Under the pieces are notes generated by a model. That model was given only the letters and a program-made list of their open reading frames with translations. It did no database searches and was not told the origin of the DNA. From Bog-473 sp963721585 (GTDB lineage Bacteria; Actinomycetota; Acidimicrobiia; Acidimicrobiales; RAAP-2), in contig CAVRJN010000008.1 in the NCBI GenBank assembly GCA_963721585.1, forward strand, positions 434,001-498,000: a stretch of DNA of 64,000 nucleotides. The letters are read 5' to 3'. Below are positions 17,974-27,234 of the stretch, piece after piece; position 1 is the stretch's first letter, and every line of letters starts with the position of its first letter. The position numbers were made by a program, and so were the translations under genes.

Positions 17974-18786
17974 TCAGCCTGATCCGACCCTGTTGGAGGG
18001 CGGTGGCGTGACACTGGGACGGATGAGGTGCTCGAAGAGCGCCACCGCAACCGTCCCGCCAAGGAAAGGCCCGACCAGGTACGCCCACCAGTCGGTGAAC
18101 CTACCCACCGGGATCATCGGCCCGACAGCACGGGCGGGATTGACCCCGCCCCCGGTGAGTGGCCCACTAATGAGAATGGCCGCGGCCAAAGCGAACCCGA
18201 TAGCGAGGCCAGCTACTCCAGGCGGAATCCTCTTGTCTGTAGCGACAACGACAACGACCGTCACAAGAAGAAAGGTCACGACGGCCTCGGTTCCGAGTAC
18301 CTTCCACACTCCGACCCCTCCGGTCGGATATGTGGCCCCAAGGCCGGCGACCGATCTCGCCTTGCTTCCATACAAGGCCCAGCCGATCAATGCAGCTCCG
18401 ACAGCTCCCAGGAACTGAGCACCCATGTACGCGGGTGCGTGCTTCCAGGGGAAGCGCTTGTTGACGGCAAGCCCGACTGTCACGGCAGGATTGAGATGAG
18501 CGCCGGAAACTGGGCCGAAAGCGACTACAAGGCACGCTAACGCCAATCCTCCTGCTAGAGGCACAGCAAGCGACCCATAGGGCACGCCGGCGACCGGTTT
18601 GGCGAGAGTGGCAGCTATGGCCGTACTTATGATGGTGAGGACCAGTAGCAAGGTACCAACGGACTCCGTAACGGCCAGTCTCGCGATGTTCGTCTCGAGC
18701 GAGTGCCCGTGGAGGCCGACGCCGTTGCCACTCGGATCAGCGGAGGGGCTCGAAAGCGGGTTCTTGAGATGGGTGATGGTGGTCAT
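17974..18786 (-). CDS. Aquaporin / MIP family channel
   Basis: 270-aa major intrinsic protein with both NPA boxes: SGAHLNPAVTVG (loop B) and GGGVNPARAVGP (loop E). Six hydrophobic helices and two half-helices are visible. The short loop before the second NPA suggests a water-type rather than glycerol-type channel, but this is an inference. The ATG at 18786 is preceded by GGAGGATCTTGAGGG. It lies 5 nt after the nickel/cobalt permease gene and appears to be the last gene of a four-gene minus-strand unit. Confidence 0.92.
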   Translation of the reverse strand: MTTITHLKNPLSSPSADPSGNGVGLHGHSLETNIARLAVTESVGTLLLVLTIISTAIAATLAKPVAGVPYGSLAVPLAGGLALACLVVAFGPVSGAHLNPAVTVGLAVNKRFPWKHAPAYMGAQFLGAVGAALIGWALYGSKARSVAGLGATYPTGGVGVWKVLGTEAVVTFLLVTVVVVVATDKRIPPGVAGLAIGFALAAAILISGPLTGGGVNPARAVGPMIPVGRFTDWWAYLVGPFLGGTVAVALFEHLIRPSVTPPPSNRVGSG

Positions 18787-18791
18787 GACCC

Positions 18792-19967
18792 TCAAGATCC
18801 TCCGTTCAAATTGACAGTTGCGTCGCCGTTCAACCTGGACGTCCACTTCTCCTCGACGTTGCCCAACTTCCACACCGCAAGCGCCGCAATCCAGGTGACG
18901 GCGAACATGCCGACGATCACGAAGCCGGCAGTGTTGATATTGAAATTCTCCATAAAGCTCCAGAATCTCCCGTTGACGTGCAACTCCATCGGGAGAAGGC
19001 CCAAGACCTCGACCGTTCCAATGAAGAAACAGATGGCAACCGACAATCCGGTAATGGCCAGGTTGTAATAGACCTTGCGAACTGGGTTGAAGAAGGCCCA
19101 CCCATAAGCGACATTCATGAACAGACCGTCTGCCGTATCCATAATGGACATGCCCGCCGTGAAGAGGATGGGAAGGCACATGATGGAGTAGAAGGGCAAC
19201 GCCTGAGAAGCCAACAGTGCCGTGGTGGCCAAGAGGGCCACCTCAGTGGCGGTGTCAAAGCCGAGTCCGAAGACGATTCCGACCGGGTACATCTGCCATT
19301 CCTTTGTTATCGAACGCATCCAACGGCCGAAGAAGCGATACATCAGCCCGCGATTCTGCAGTTGGCGCTCCAACTCGGCCTCGTCGTAGGTGCCTTGGCG
19401 CATGGATCGGAATATCCGGACGATCCCTGTCAAGATGACGATGTTCAGGAGGGCTATGAGGTACAGAAAGCCCGCTGAGATGGCGGTTCCAACGACACCG
19501 CCGAACTGTTCGAGGCCAGAGCCGTTGTTCGAAACAGCGCTATAGACAACCTTTTCGGCGACGACAATTCCCACCCCAATGGCCAAGACGATGGTCGAGT
19601 GACCCAAGGAGAAGTAGAAACCCACGCTGACCGGCTTCTTGTCCACCTTTTGCTCTCGACGATCATTTACCAACTTGCGTGTGACGTTGTCGATCGCCGA
19701 TATGTGATCCGCGTCGAAAGCGTGGCGTAGCCCGAGCGCATAGGCGGTCAGGCTGACCCCGATCCCCAGGCCCCGATAGTGGGCGGGCACCACGAAAATG
19801 ATGAAGACGCCGAAGCCCACGACGTGGAGTACAGCAATGACCAGGAACATTCCCCATGTGCGCCGCCGGTCGGAGGGGTTCAGGGACACCTGGATGCCCC
19901 TGAACCCTCCCAGGCGACCGCCTAGACCACCCAACGAAGCGCCCACTGGGCTGCCGGCTCTCATCAC
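18792..19967 (-). CDS. NiCoT family nickel/cobalt permease (HoxN/NixA-like)
   Basis: 391-aa secondary transporter importing Ni2+ and/or Co2+. The signature of helix 2 is intact (RHAFDADHISAIDN, the HX4DH motif). Further family marks are FYFSLGHSTIVL, GLGFDTATEVALL and LFTAGMSIMDTADG. About eight hydrophobic helices are present. The start is GTG 19967 or the adjacent ATG. No nickel enzyme (hydrogenase, urease) is in the window. It lies 22 bp after the DUF4331 gene and 5 bp before the aquaporin gene. Confidence 0.93.
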   Translation of the reverse strand: MMRAGSPVGASLGGLGGRLGGFRGIQVSLNPSDRRRTWGMFLVIAVLHVVGFGVFIIFVVPAHYRGLGIGVSLTAYALGLRHAFDADHISAIDNVTRKLVNDRREQKVDKKPVSVGFYFSLGHSTIVLAIGVGIVVAEKVVYSAVSNNGSGLEQFGGVVGTAISAGFLYLIALLNIVILTGIVRIFRSMRQGTYDEAELERQLQNRGLMYRFFGRWMRSITKEWQMYPVGIVFGLGFDTATEVALLATTALLASQALPFYSIMCLPILFTAGMSIMDTADGLFMNVAYGWAFFNPVRKVYYNLAITGLSVAICFFIGTVEVLGLLPMELHVNGRFWSFMENFNINTAGFVIVGMFAVTWIAALAVWKLGNVEEKWTSRLNGDATVNLNGGS

Positions 19968-19989
19968 GGCTCGCAGGACTCCGCGCCCG

Positions 19990-21021
19990 CTACGAAGCCG
20001 GCGGAACGTACGGAAACTGCGACCGCGGCTTCGAGGTCACTGACCCCTTGCCGATACCCAGACCGACCGGTGTGTTCGCTGCCACGGAGAACATGACGTC
20101 TGGTGCGTTGTCAGTCAATGAACGACCGTTCCACTCCACGAAGCCGAAAGCGGCCGGCGATCCCACGCGGTACGGCAGCAGATTGGGAAAGAATCGGTGG
20201 GCGACGCTCAAAGCGTAAGACCGAGGGTCCTCTGCCGTTCCGTACGCAGCGACCACGCCGGCGATCTCGTCCACGATGAGCTTCCCGTAGACTTCGAAGT
20301 CCTGAGCAGGTACCCCACCGTTGAGCTGGTCGCCGAGGTCCTCGTTGTACTGGGTGAAAAGCGGATGGATCATCGGCAGGCCAACACGGTTGATGGAACG
20401 CCATCCGCCGGCATCGGTCTGCAAGCTGGCGAGTGCCCATACACCAATGAGCCCATCGCTCGAACTCGGCGAGAGTTGGTCGTCAGGGATTTCGAGCACA
20501 ATCGAGTAAACGGTGTGGCCGGCAAACAGGTTGGTCGCTCGTGCTGCATCCCAGCCCGAGAGGTCGATCGTGGTGCTGTCCTGGAAGGCATGCCCTACGG
20601 CGTGGAGCACGTCGGGTTCGATCCAGAACGGGTCCCCGGCTTTGCCGGTCCAGATGCGAAGCCCGTCCGAGGATTGGACCGTCCGTTCGCTCGTCCCACG
20701 AGCGATCAGCTCACCCATTTTGTCGGCATCGGCAGCATCGGAGCCGGTCAGTCGTCGCAACTCAAAGGATTGGACACCGCTCGCGTCGCGCTCTCCGAAG
20801 GTGAAGCGGTACGTGAGCTCCTCGGTAGCATCGCCGTCGAGATCGACTTTGAACTCGTACTTGCCCTCGGGGTGGTATCCGGGAACGGGCACATTGTCTG
20901 CGATTGAGTGGCAGACATTCATGACGAAGGTGGTGCCTGACTCGCCTCGGAAGACATAGAGGTCTGTGATGTCGAGCCGAGGATCTTGTCGGGCGATCGG
21001 TGAGTCCAGATGGTGGGACAT
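19990..21021 (-). CDS. DUF4331 domain protein
   Basis: 343-aa protein of the DUF4331 family, function unknown. The start region SHHLDSPIARQDPRLDITDL is the family hallmark, followed by YVFRGESGTTFVMNV. No signal peptide or membrane segment is seen, so it is probably cytoplasmic. The ATG has a perfect AGGAGG 8 nt upstream. It lies between an alpha/beta hydrolase and a Ni/Co permease on the same strand, with gaps of 84 and 22 bp, suggesting one transcript. Confidence 0.88.
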   Translation of the reverse strand: MSHHLDSPIARQDPRLDITDLYVFRGESGTTFVMNVCHSIADNVPVPGYHPEGKYEFKVDLDGDATEELTYRFTFGERDASGVQSFELRRLTGSDAADADKMGELIARGTSERTVQSSDGLRIWTGKAGDPFWIEPDVLHAVGHAFQDSTTIDLSGWDAARATNLFAGHTVYSIVLEIPDDQLSPSSSDGLIGVWALASLQTDAGGWRSINRVGLPMIHPLFTQYNEDLGDQLNGGVPAQDFEVYGKLIVDEIAGVVAAYGTAEDPRSYALSVAHRFFPNLLPYRVGSPAAFGFVEWNGRSLTDNAPDVMFSVAANTPVGLGIGKGSVTSKPRSQFPYVPPAS

Positions 21022-21105
21022 TGGGAATTTCCTCCTGTTTTCTAAGGCGGGCCGGCAGCGAGCACCCTTATGGAAGCCGGGTACCGCTGGCTCGCGTCGT
21101 GGTCT

Positions 21106-21936
21106 CTATTTGAAGAACCGCAGTAGCTGGGCGTTCACTTCGTCCGCGTGCGTCCAGCAAAGACCATGCGGGGCGCCCTTTACGGGGACGTACTCGCTGT
21201 TGGCGATGAGCTCATGGCTTCTGGCGCCACAAGCCTCGATGGGCAGAATGCGGTCCTCGGTGCCGTGCAGAACCAAGACAGGAATATCGATCTTGGACAG
21301 ATCGGCGCGGAAGTCGGTGTGCCAAGTTCGAACACAGGCGATGGTGCCGGCGGGCGATGCACTCACCGCAGAGTTCCAGGAATCCTGGACGGCTTCCGCG
21401 CTGATCCGGCTGCCGAGGTTTTCATCGAGGTTGAAGAAGTTCTTGTTCCACTCGGTGAAGTAAGCCAGACGGTCAGCCGTCAGTGCGTCCTGTATCTCAT
21501 CGAACACCTCCTGTGGAACTCCCTGTGGCGTCTCAGGTGTCTTGAGGAGGTAGGGAGGCACGCCTGAAACGATGGCTGCTCTCCTGACTCGCTCCGAGCC
21601 GTAGGTCCCGAGGTAGCGTGCGATCTCGCCGCCACCCATGGAATGACCGGCCAGGTCGAATCCGCGCAGGTCGAGCGAGGTCACGAGGCGATCGAAATCA
21701 GCCGCAAACGTGTCGTAGTCGTAGCCAACCGACGGCTGGCTCGACTTCCCGAAACCTCGACGGTCGTAGGTGATCACCCTGCGGCCGGCCGCGAGGAGAG
21801 CCCGCTCTTGCCTTTCCCAGGCTCGTCCGCTCAGAGGAAATCCATGGATCAACACGACGGGGCTTCCTGACCCGTGGTCCTCGTAGTAGAGATCGATCGG
21901 AGCGGAGTTCTCGACTCCAACGGTAATGAACGGCAT
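21106..21936 (-). CDS. Alpha/beta hydrolase, non-haem chloroperoxidase-like
   Basis: 276-aa alpha/beta hydrolase of the bacterial non-haem haloperoxidase/arylesterase type. The catalytic triad is visible: nucleophile Ser in AGHSMGGGE, acid Asp in LHGTEDRILP and His in GAPHGLCWTH. The oxyanion segment is VVLIHGFPLSG. The ATG at 21936 (GGGAG 8 nt upstream) gives the standard N-terminus; longer in-frame versions are not needed. It probably hydrolyses an ester or acts as a promiscuous perhydrolase in the cytoplasm. It is the first gene of the hydrolase-DUF4331-NiCoT-aquaporin unit, divergent from a LuxR-type regulator 240 bp away. Confidence 0.9.
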   Translation of the reverse strand: MPFITVGVENSAPIDLYYEDHGSGSPVVLIHGFPLSGRAWERQERALLAAGRRVITYDRRGFGKSSQPSVGYDYDTFAADFDRLVTSLDLRGFDLAGHSMGGGEIARYLGTYGSERVRRAAIVSGVPPYLLKTPETPQGVPQEVFDEIQDALTADRLAYFTEWNKNFFNLDENLGSRISAEAVQDSWNSAVSASPAGTIACVRTWHTDFRADLSKIDIPVLVLHGTEDRILPIEACGARSHELIANSEYVPVKGAPHGLCWTHADEVNAQLLRFFK

Positions 21937-22176
21937 GGTGATTCTCCCTTTGTCTTCCCGTGTGGGCCTCGACGCCTGACCGCCGAGGACACCGATCACG
22001 CTAAGAAACTGGAGGTCCCATCGAATCCACTGAATCGCGTAGTCCGTTGTACAGAGCACGGGCTCGGAGAGATTCCGGACATCGACGGCAAAGCAGGCCC
22101 CGAGCGCGCCCAGGCCCTCAAACCGGACCAATCTGCAACCTGAGCAGGCAATATCTCAGGTACGTATTATTCGCAC

Positions 22177-24919
22177 GTGGCGCTCGTCGGGCGGCAGGCA
22201 GAGTCGGTCATCCTGGAGCAGCTGGCCGAGTCAGTGCGCAGCGGCAAGGGCCAGGCTCTGGTGCTACGAGGTGTCCCGGGCGTGGGAAAGTCGGCGCTCC
22301 TCGAACAGCTGACGCTCCTGGCGCCTGATATCGCTTTCGTGCGCCTGTCGGGCATCGAGTCCGAAATGGCCCTGGGTTTCGCGGGCCTCCATCGCCTTCT
22401 CCTGCCCTATCTGGGAACGATCGCCGAGCTTCCTGGCCCCCAGAGGCAGGCATTGGGTTCCGCTCTGGGCTTACTCGAGGGTCCACCGGCCAATCTCTTT
22501 CTGATCAGCCTTGCCGTACTGAGCCTGCTCGCTGATGCCTCCGACAATCATCCCCTGTGCTGGGTAATCGATGATGCCCAGTGGGTCGACGCAGAGTCCC
22601 TCGAAGTCATCGCATTCGTTGCCCGCAGGCTCGAAGCCGAAAAACTCGCGCTCGTTTTCGCGCTGCGAGAGCCTGCGCCACCGGGAGTGCTCGAAGGACT
22701 CCCTGAACTCCGAGTGGAAGGATTGGCGCATCGTGATGCGACCGACCTTCTCCTTGAGCTGAGTTCGGAACGGGTCGATCGTCCACTGGCCGAGAGGATC
22801 GCCACACAGGCTGGAGGAAACCCTCTCGTGCTCGCGGAGGTCGGAAAGGAGCTGGCCGCCGGCGTGGTCCCCGGCGGTCTCCTGGTTAGTAGCGCTCTCC
22901 CAGTCGGAGAGCGACTTGAAGCTCATTTCCGCCTTCAGGTCGCGGCGCTCCCCTCCGACACGCGGACCTTTCTCCTTCTCGCAGCCGCCATGCCTCGCGT
23001 CTGACCCTGCGGTCCTGCGCGACGCAGCTTCCATGATGGGAATATCCCGTGACGCGGCGGTGCCTGCAGAATCGGCTGGTCTCTTGATCAGCAAGCCCGA
23101 CTATCGATTTTCGCACCCGCTCATCCGCTCCGCCGTGTACTCGGCAAGTGCCGGAGAGCGGCGACGGCACGTGCACGAGGCCCTGGCCAAGGCCACCGAC
23201 CCCGGAGACCAGCCCGACGTGAGGGCATGGCACATGGCGGCATCGGCAATTGATCCGGACGAGACGGTGGCGGAACTGCTCGAAAGCTGTGGCGAGACCG
23301 TCCGGGCCCGAGGCGGATATCTGGCCGAATCAGCCTTCCTCTCCCGCGCCAGCGAACTCACGCTGGAGAGAGAACACAAGGCGCTACGCGGCCTGGCCGC
23401 GGCGGAGGCGGCATTGAAGGGCGGCGCGCCCCTCGTCGCTGAGGCCCTCTTGGAGTCGGTCGAACCAGGCCTTACGACCCCACTGGCGCACGGACAGGCC
23501 CTACGAATGAAGGCGAATCTCATAGGACCGTTGAATCGACCAGGGCACGAGGCGACGGCAATGCTCTTGGCCGCCTCTCGGATCTTCGAACCGATCGAAC
23601 CTGTTCTGGCAAAACGGACCATGTTGGAAGCATTCAACCTTGCCGTTCAATATGGCAACAAGGTGATCGGCGCCACGACCCTAGAACTCGGCAGGGCGGC
23701 TTTGGCCCTGCCTCCCACCCCTGATTACGACCACGCCGTAGAGGGTCTGATCCTCCACGGCATGGCGACGTTCTGCTGTCACGGGTACGCCAAGGCGGTC
23801 CCCGCCATGCGGGAAGCAGTAGAGGCAATGCTCAACTCCGTGCCACGTCTGACAGAAGCGCCGTCGTGGACCACCGTCGGGGCACTTCTTGCACATTGCT
23901 TATGGGACGAGTCGGCTACCTGCACCTTGTTGGAGGGTATCCAGGACCTCGAGACGCGGACGGGTGCCCTTGAGGACCTGATCAGGACCTTGCCGACCCG
24001 CGTGGTGGTGGAAGTCGGCCGTGGCCATCTGTCGACCGCAGAGAGCCTCCTGGCCGAGCACGAATTGGTGGTACGAGCGAAGGGTGAGTCCGTGCTTCAC
24101 GGGCTCGCGGTAAGCAGCTGCGAATTGCTCGCATGGAAAGGCGACGAGAGTGCAGCCCGCGAAGCGGCGGCCACCTTGTCATTCATTTCGGACTACGTCG
24201 GATTGGAAACCGTGGATTGGGTTCGCGTGCGCGCGCTGATCATCCTGGCCTTGGGCCGCGGCGGATACGAAGAGGCCTTTGACGTGGCCGACGCAGCTCT
24301 CAGGGAAGGGTTCTCGATGCAGAGCAATGAATGCCTTCCCGCCCTGATTGAGGCAGGCGTCCGGATAGGCCGTTTGGAAGAAGCCGCGAATGCCCTCGAG
24401 GAATTGAGGATCCGGGCCTCGGCCAGTGGCACAGCCTGGGCGCTCGGTCTTCTGTCGCGATCATCGGCCCTGCTCGCCGGGGATCAGGATGCGGAAACCC
24501 TCTACCTTGACGGGATCGAGCATCTGAGGTCGACCACAGTTGTGGCCGACCTCGCTCGGGCTCACCTGCTTTACGGCGAGTGGCTCCGTCGCCAGAATCG
24601 CCGACTTGATGCCAGGCCGCAGCTCCGCTTCGCCATGGGTTATTTCGAAGCGATGGGAGCCACGGCCTTCGCCGAACGAGCCCGAAGTGAGCTTCTCGCC
24701 ACGGGAGAGCGAGCTCGACGTCGCACACCGGAAACGAAGAGCGACTTGACCTTTCAAGAGATCAAGATCGCCAGGATGGCCTCACGGGGTGCGACGAACC
24801 CTGAAATCGCCGCGCAACTCTTCGTGAGTGCGAGTACCGTCGACTACCACCTACGGAAGGTGTACCGGAAACTGGGTGTCTCCTCCAGACGCCAGCTTGA
24901 ACGAGCGCTACCAGCCTAA
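22177..24919 (+). pseudogene. Large AAA-LuxR family regulator with one frameshift
   Basis: LuxR-type transcriptional regulator with an N-terminal STAND/AAA ATPase half, interrupted by one frameshift. The first frame carries Walker A RGVPGVGKSALL and Walker B LCWVIDDAQWVDAES, then hits TGA at 23002. The second frame continues the same protein (HPLIRSAVYSASAGERRRHV ...) to a C-terminal HTH (NPEIAAQLFVSASTVDYHLR). Alignment by eye with the intact paralogue at 28747-31473 places the extra base near 22996; without it the product would be about 913 aa, matching the paralogue's 908. TATTAT ends 6 nt before the GTG start, so the mRNA may be leaderless. It is either a real mutation or a consensus error. 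Confidence 0.85.
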
Positions 24920-25069
24920 ACAGGTCGTCGGTCCAGGCCCTCCCAGGCAACCTCCATCCGCACTACGCGAATCTGTGGATGCGAACCCGTCGATTCTGAC
25001 GTCACCATCGATTACTGAGACCACCGCTCGAACGAGCCGTTCTGCGGCCTCTCCGAAGGAGACGATCAG

Positions 25070-25363
25070 ATGCCGATCGCAGTCATGACCAATGAGCCTG
25101 TGGCCACGTGCATGAGCCCCCCTCGCCAGCGGGAGGAATCACCCGAGAGGGACGTGATGATGGCCGAAGCAACTGCCCACATGGTCACCGCCTACCGGCT
25201 CCTGGAGGATCTCTCGGTGCTTTCCGGCGCGTTGGCGACGACGCGTTCGTTCGCCTTGTCCACTCGGAGTCTCCTCGTCGCGCTCGGCGCGTTCGACGAA
25301 TGTTGTGACGCGCTCTGGCAAGCCAGGATTCCGGCTTGGCCGGGTCCGCGCGAGAGAAGTTGA
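25070..25363 (+). CDS. Small hypothetical protein
   Basis: 97 aa, no recognised family. The ATG has a good GAAGGAG ribosome binding site 8 nt away and codon third positions are GC-rich, as in real neighbours. The middle (VTAYRLLEDLSVLSGALATT) is helical and a Cys pair sits at DECCDAL. It lies between the LuxR regulator and the malic enzyme gene on the same strand. The surrounding bases 24920-25069 and 25364-25476 hold nothing else recognisable. Confidence 0.45.
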   Translation: MPIAVMTNEPVATCMSPPRQREESPERDVMMAEATAHMVTAYRLLEDLSVLSGALATTRSFALSTRSLLVALGAFDECCDALWQARIPAWPGPRERS

Positions 25364-25476
25364 CGAGTATTCATTCGGGGGCCCGTCTCCGAACGGCCCA
25401 GTGACAGCGATTTTCGAATGTCTGTCAGCGACAAGACGACATCAGTTGCGATTGCAAACAGAGAAGGGATGATGCA

Positions 25477-27234
25477 ATGACAAGGACAGGAACCACGAAG
25501 TCCCTCCCAAAGGGTCGAAGCCTCCTTCGAGACCCTCGCTTCAACCGCGGGACGGCATTCACCGCAGAGGAGCGGTCAGGGCTTGGCCTCGAAGGCCTGC
25601 TCCCCCCGGCAGTCCTCTCACTCGGGGAACAGGCGAGCCGGGCCTACGAGCAGTATCGGGCAGAGCCGACGGATCTTGCCCGCAACGAATTCATGGCTGC
25701 GCTCCATGACCGCAACGAGATCCTCTACTACAAGTTGCTCGAGGACCACCTGAAGGAAATGTTGCCGGTCGTCTACGACCCGGTCGTCGCCCAGGCCATT
25801 GAGCAGTACAGCCATCAATTCCAACGCCCCAACGGTGTCTACCTCTCGGTCGATGACATCGAGGGGGTGGAGGCCGCCTTCGCAAACTACGGCCTGGGCG
25901 CGGACGATGTGGACTTGATCGTGGCCTCCGATGCCGAGGAGATCCTGGGCATCGGGGACTGGGGCGCCAACGGGATGGCCATCTCCATCGGGAAGCTGGC
26001 AGTCTACACCGCGGCCGCGGGCATCGATCCCAACCGGGTGATTCCGGTCATGCTCGACGTCGGAACCGATCGCGAATCACTCTTGAACGACCCGTTGTAC
26101 GTGGGAAACCGCCACAGCCGGGTCAGGGGCAAGCGCTATGACCAGTTGATCGCCGCTTACGTCGGGACGGTCAAGCGCCTGTTCCCCAATGCACTCATGC
26201 ACTTCGAGGACTTCGGCTCGTCGAACGCTCGGCGCATCCTCAACGAGTACCGCCACCAGGCGCCTCTCTTCAATGACGACGTCGAAGGCACCGGTGCCAT
26301 TGTGTTGGCGGCCGCCATCGTGGGCATGCAGGTGGCCGGGACCAAGCCCAGCGAGCAGCGGGTCGTCATATTCGGCGGTGGGACGGCAGGCATCGGCATC
26401 GCCGATCAGATCTGTGACCTCATGGTCCGCGACGGGCTGAGCGAGCACGAGGCCAAAGAGCACATCTGGATCGTCGACCTGCCGGGTCTGCTCACGACCG
26501 ACATGTGTGACGGGCTGGTCGACTATCAGCGCCCCTATGCCCGCCAGGCTGAGGAGAGCGCTTCGTGGTCACGCACACCGTGCCAGCCAGATGTGGCAGC
26601 CGAGACTCGCTGGCCCGAAATGGCGGCGTTGCGTGCCGCGGCGGCGGTCGGTGACGGCATCGTCGACCTGGCCACGACTGTGGCCCAGGTGCACCCGACA
26701 ATCCTGGTCGGCTGTTCGACGGGGCACGGCACGTTCACCGAGGACATCGTCAAGGAAATGGCGCGACGCGTGAAGCGCCCCATGATCTTCCCGATCTCGA
26801 ACCCGACCGAGAAGATTGAGGCGATGCCCGCGGACTTGATCCGCTGGAGCGAAGGTCGAGCTCTGATCACCACGGGTTTGCCGTGGGCCCCCATTCCCTA
26901 CAAAGGCGCCGACTACAGCATCGGTCAGGCCAACAACGCACTCATCTACCCGGGCATCGGTCTGGGCACGATCGTGGCCCGGGCCAGCGAAGTGACCGAT
27001 CACATGTTGTTCGCCGCAGCCGAAGCGGTGGCCCTCCAGGTCGAGGTGCGCCGGCAGGGGGACGGGATCCTGCCCGATGTCGAAAACCTGCGGGCCAGTT
27101 CGGCCACCGTCGCCGTGGCCGTGGCACGCCAAGCCGTGGCCGATGGCGTGGCTCAGGTGAAAATTCCCGATCCCGTCCAGGCCGTCCAGGCCGCCATGTG
27201 GCACGCCGACTACCCGGATCTCGAAGTACGGTGA
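25477..27234 (+). CDS. NAD(P)-dependent malic enzyme (large type)
   Basis: 585-aa malic enzyme of the large SfcA/eukaryotic-like class, catalysing oxidative decarboxylation of malate to pyruvate and CO2 (or the reverse). Motifs seen are DVGTDRESLLNDPLYVG, metal ligands in EDFGSSNA and FNDDVEGTGA (usually FNDDxQGT), and the dinucleotide fold GGGTAGIGIAD. The ATG is preceded by AAGGGATG. Its stop overlaps the GTG of the fumarase gene (GTGA), so malate and fumarate interconversion are made together. The pair is bracketed by two paralogous LuxR regulators, which are candidates for its control. Confidence 0.94.
   Translation: MTRTGTTKSLPKGRSLLRDPRFNRGTAFTAEERSGLGLEGLLPPAVLSLGEQASRAYEQYRAEPTDLARNEFMAALHDRNEILYYKLLEDHLKEMLPVVYDPVVAQAIEQYSHQFQRPNGVYLSVDDIEGVEAAFANYGLGADDVDLIVASDAEEILGIGDWGANGMAISIGKLAVYTAAAGIDPNRVIPVMLDVGTDRESLLNDPLYVGNRHSRVRGKRYDQLIAAYVGTVKRLFPNALMHFEDFGSSNARRILNEYRHQAPLFNDDVEGTGAIVLAAAIVGMQVAGTKPSEQRVVIFGGGTAGIGIADQICDLMVRDGLSEHEAKEHIWIVDLPGLLTTDMCDGLVDYQRPYARQAEESASWSRTPCQPDVAAETRWPEMAALRAAAAVGDGIVDLATTVAQVHPTILVGCSTGHGTFTEDIVKEMARRVKRPMIFPISNPTEKIEAMPADLIRWSEGRALITTGLPWAPIPYKGADYSIGQANNALIYPGIGLGTIVARASEVTDHMLFAAAEAVALQVEVRRQGDGILPDVENLRASSATVAVAVARQAVADGVAQVKIPDPVQAVQAAMWHADYPDLEVR

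Noticed and set aside
17133..18062. 309-codon Val-rich minus-strand open frame
   Set aside because: It is the antisense of the Thr/Ser-repeat gene and the aquaporin 3' end; the Val/Asp repeats are the complement of the ACG/TCG-type codons.
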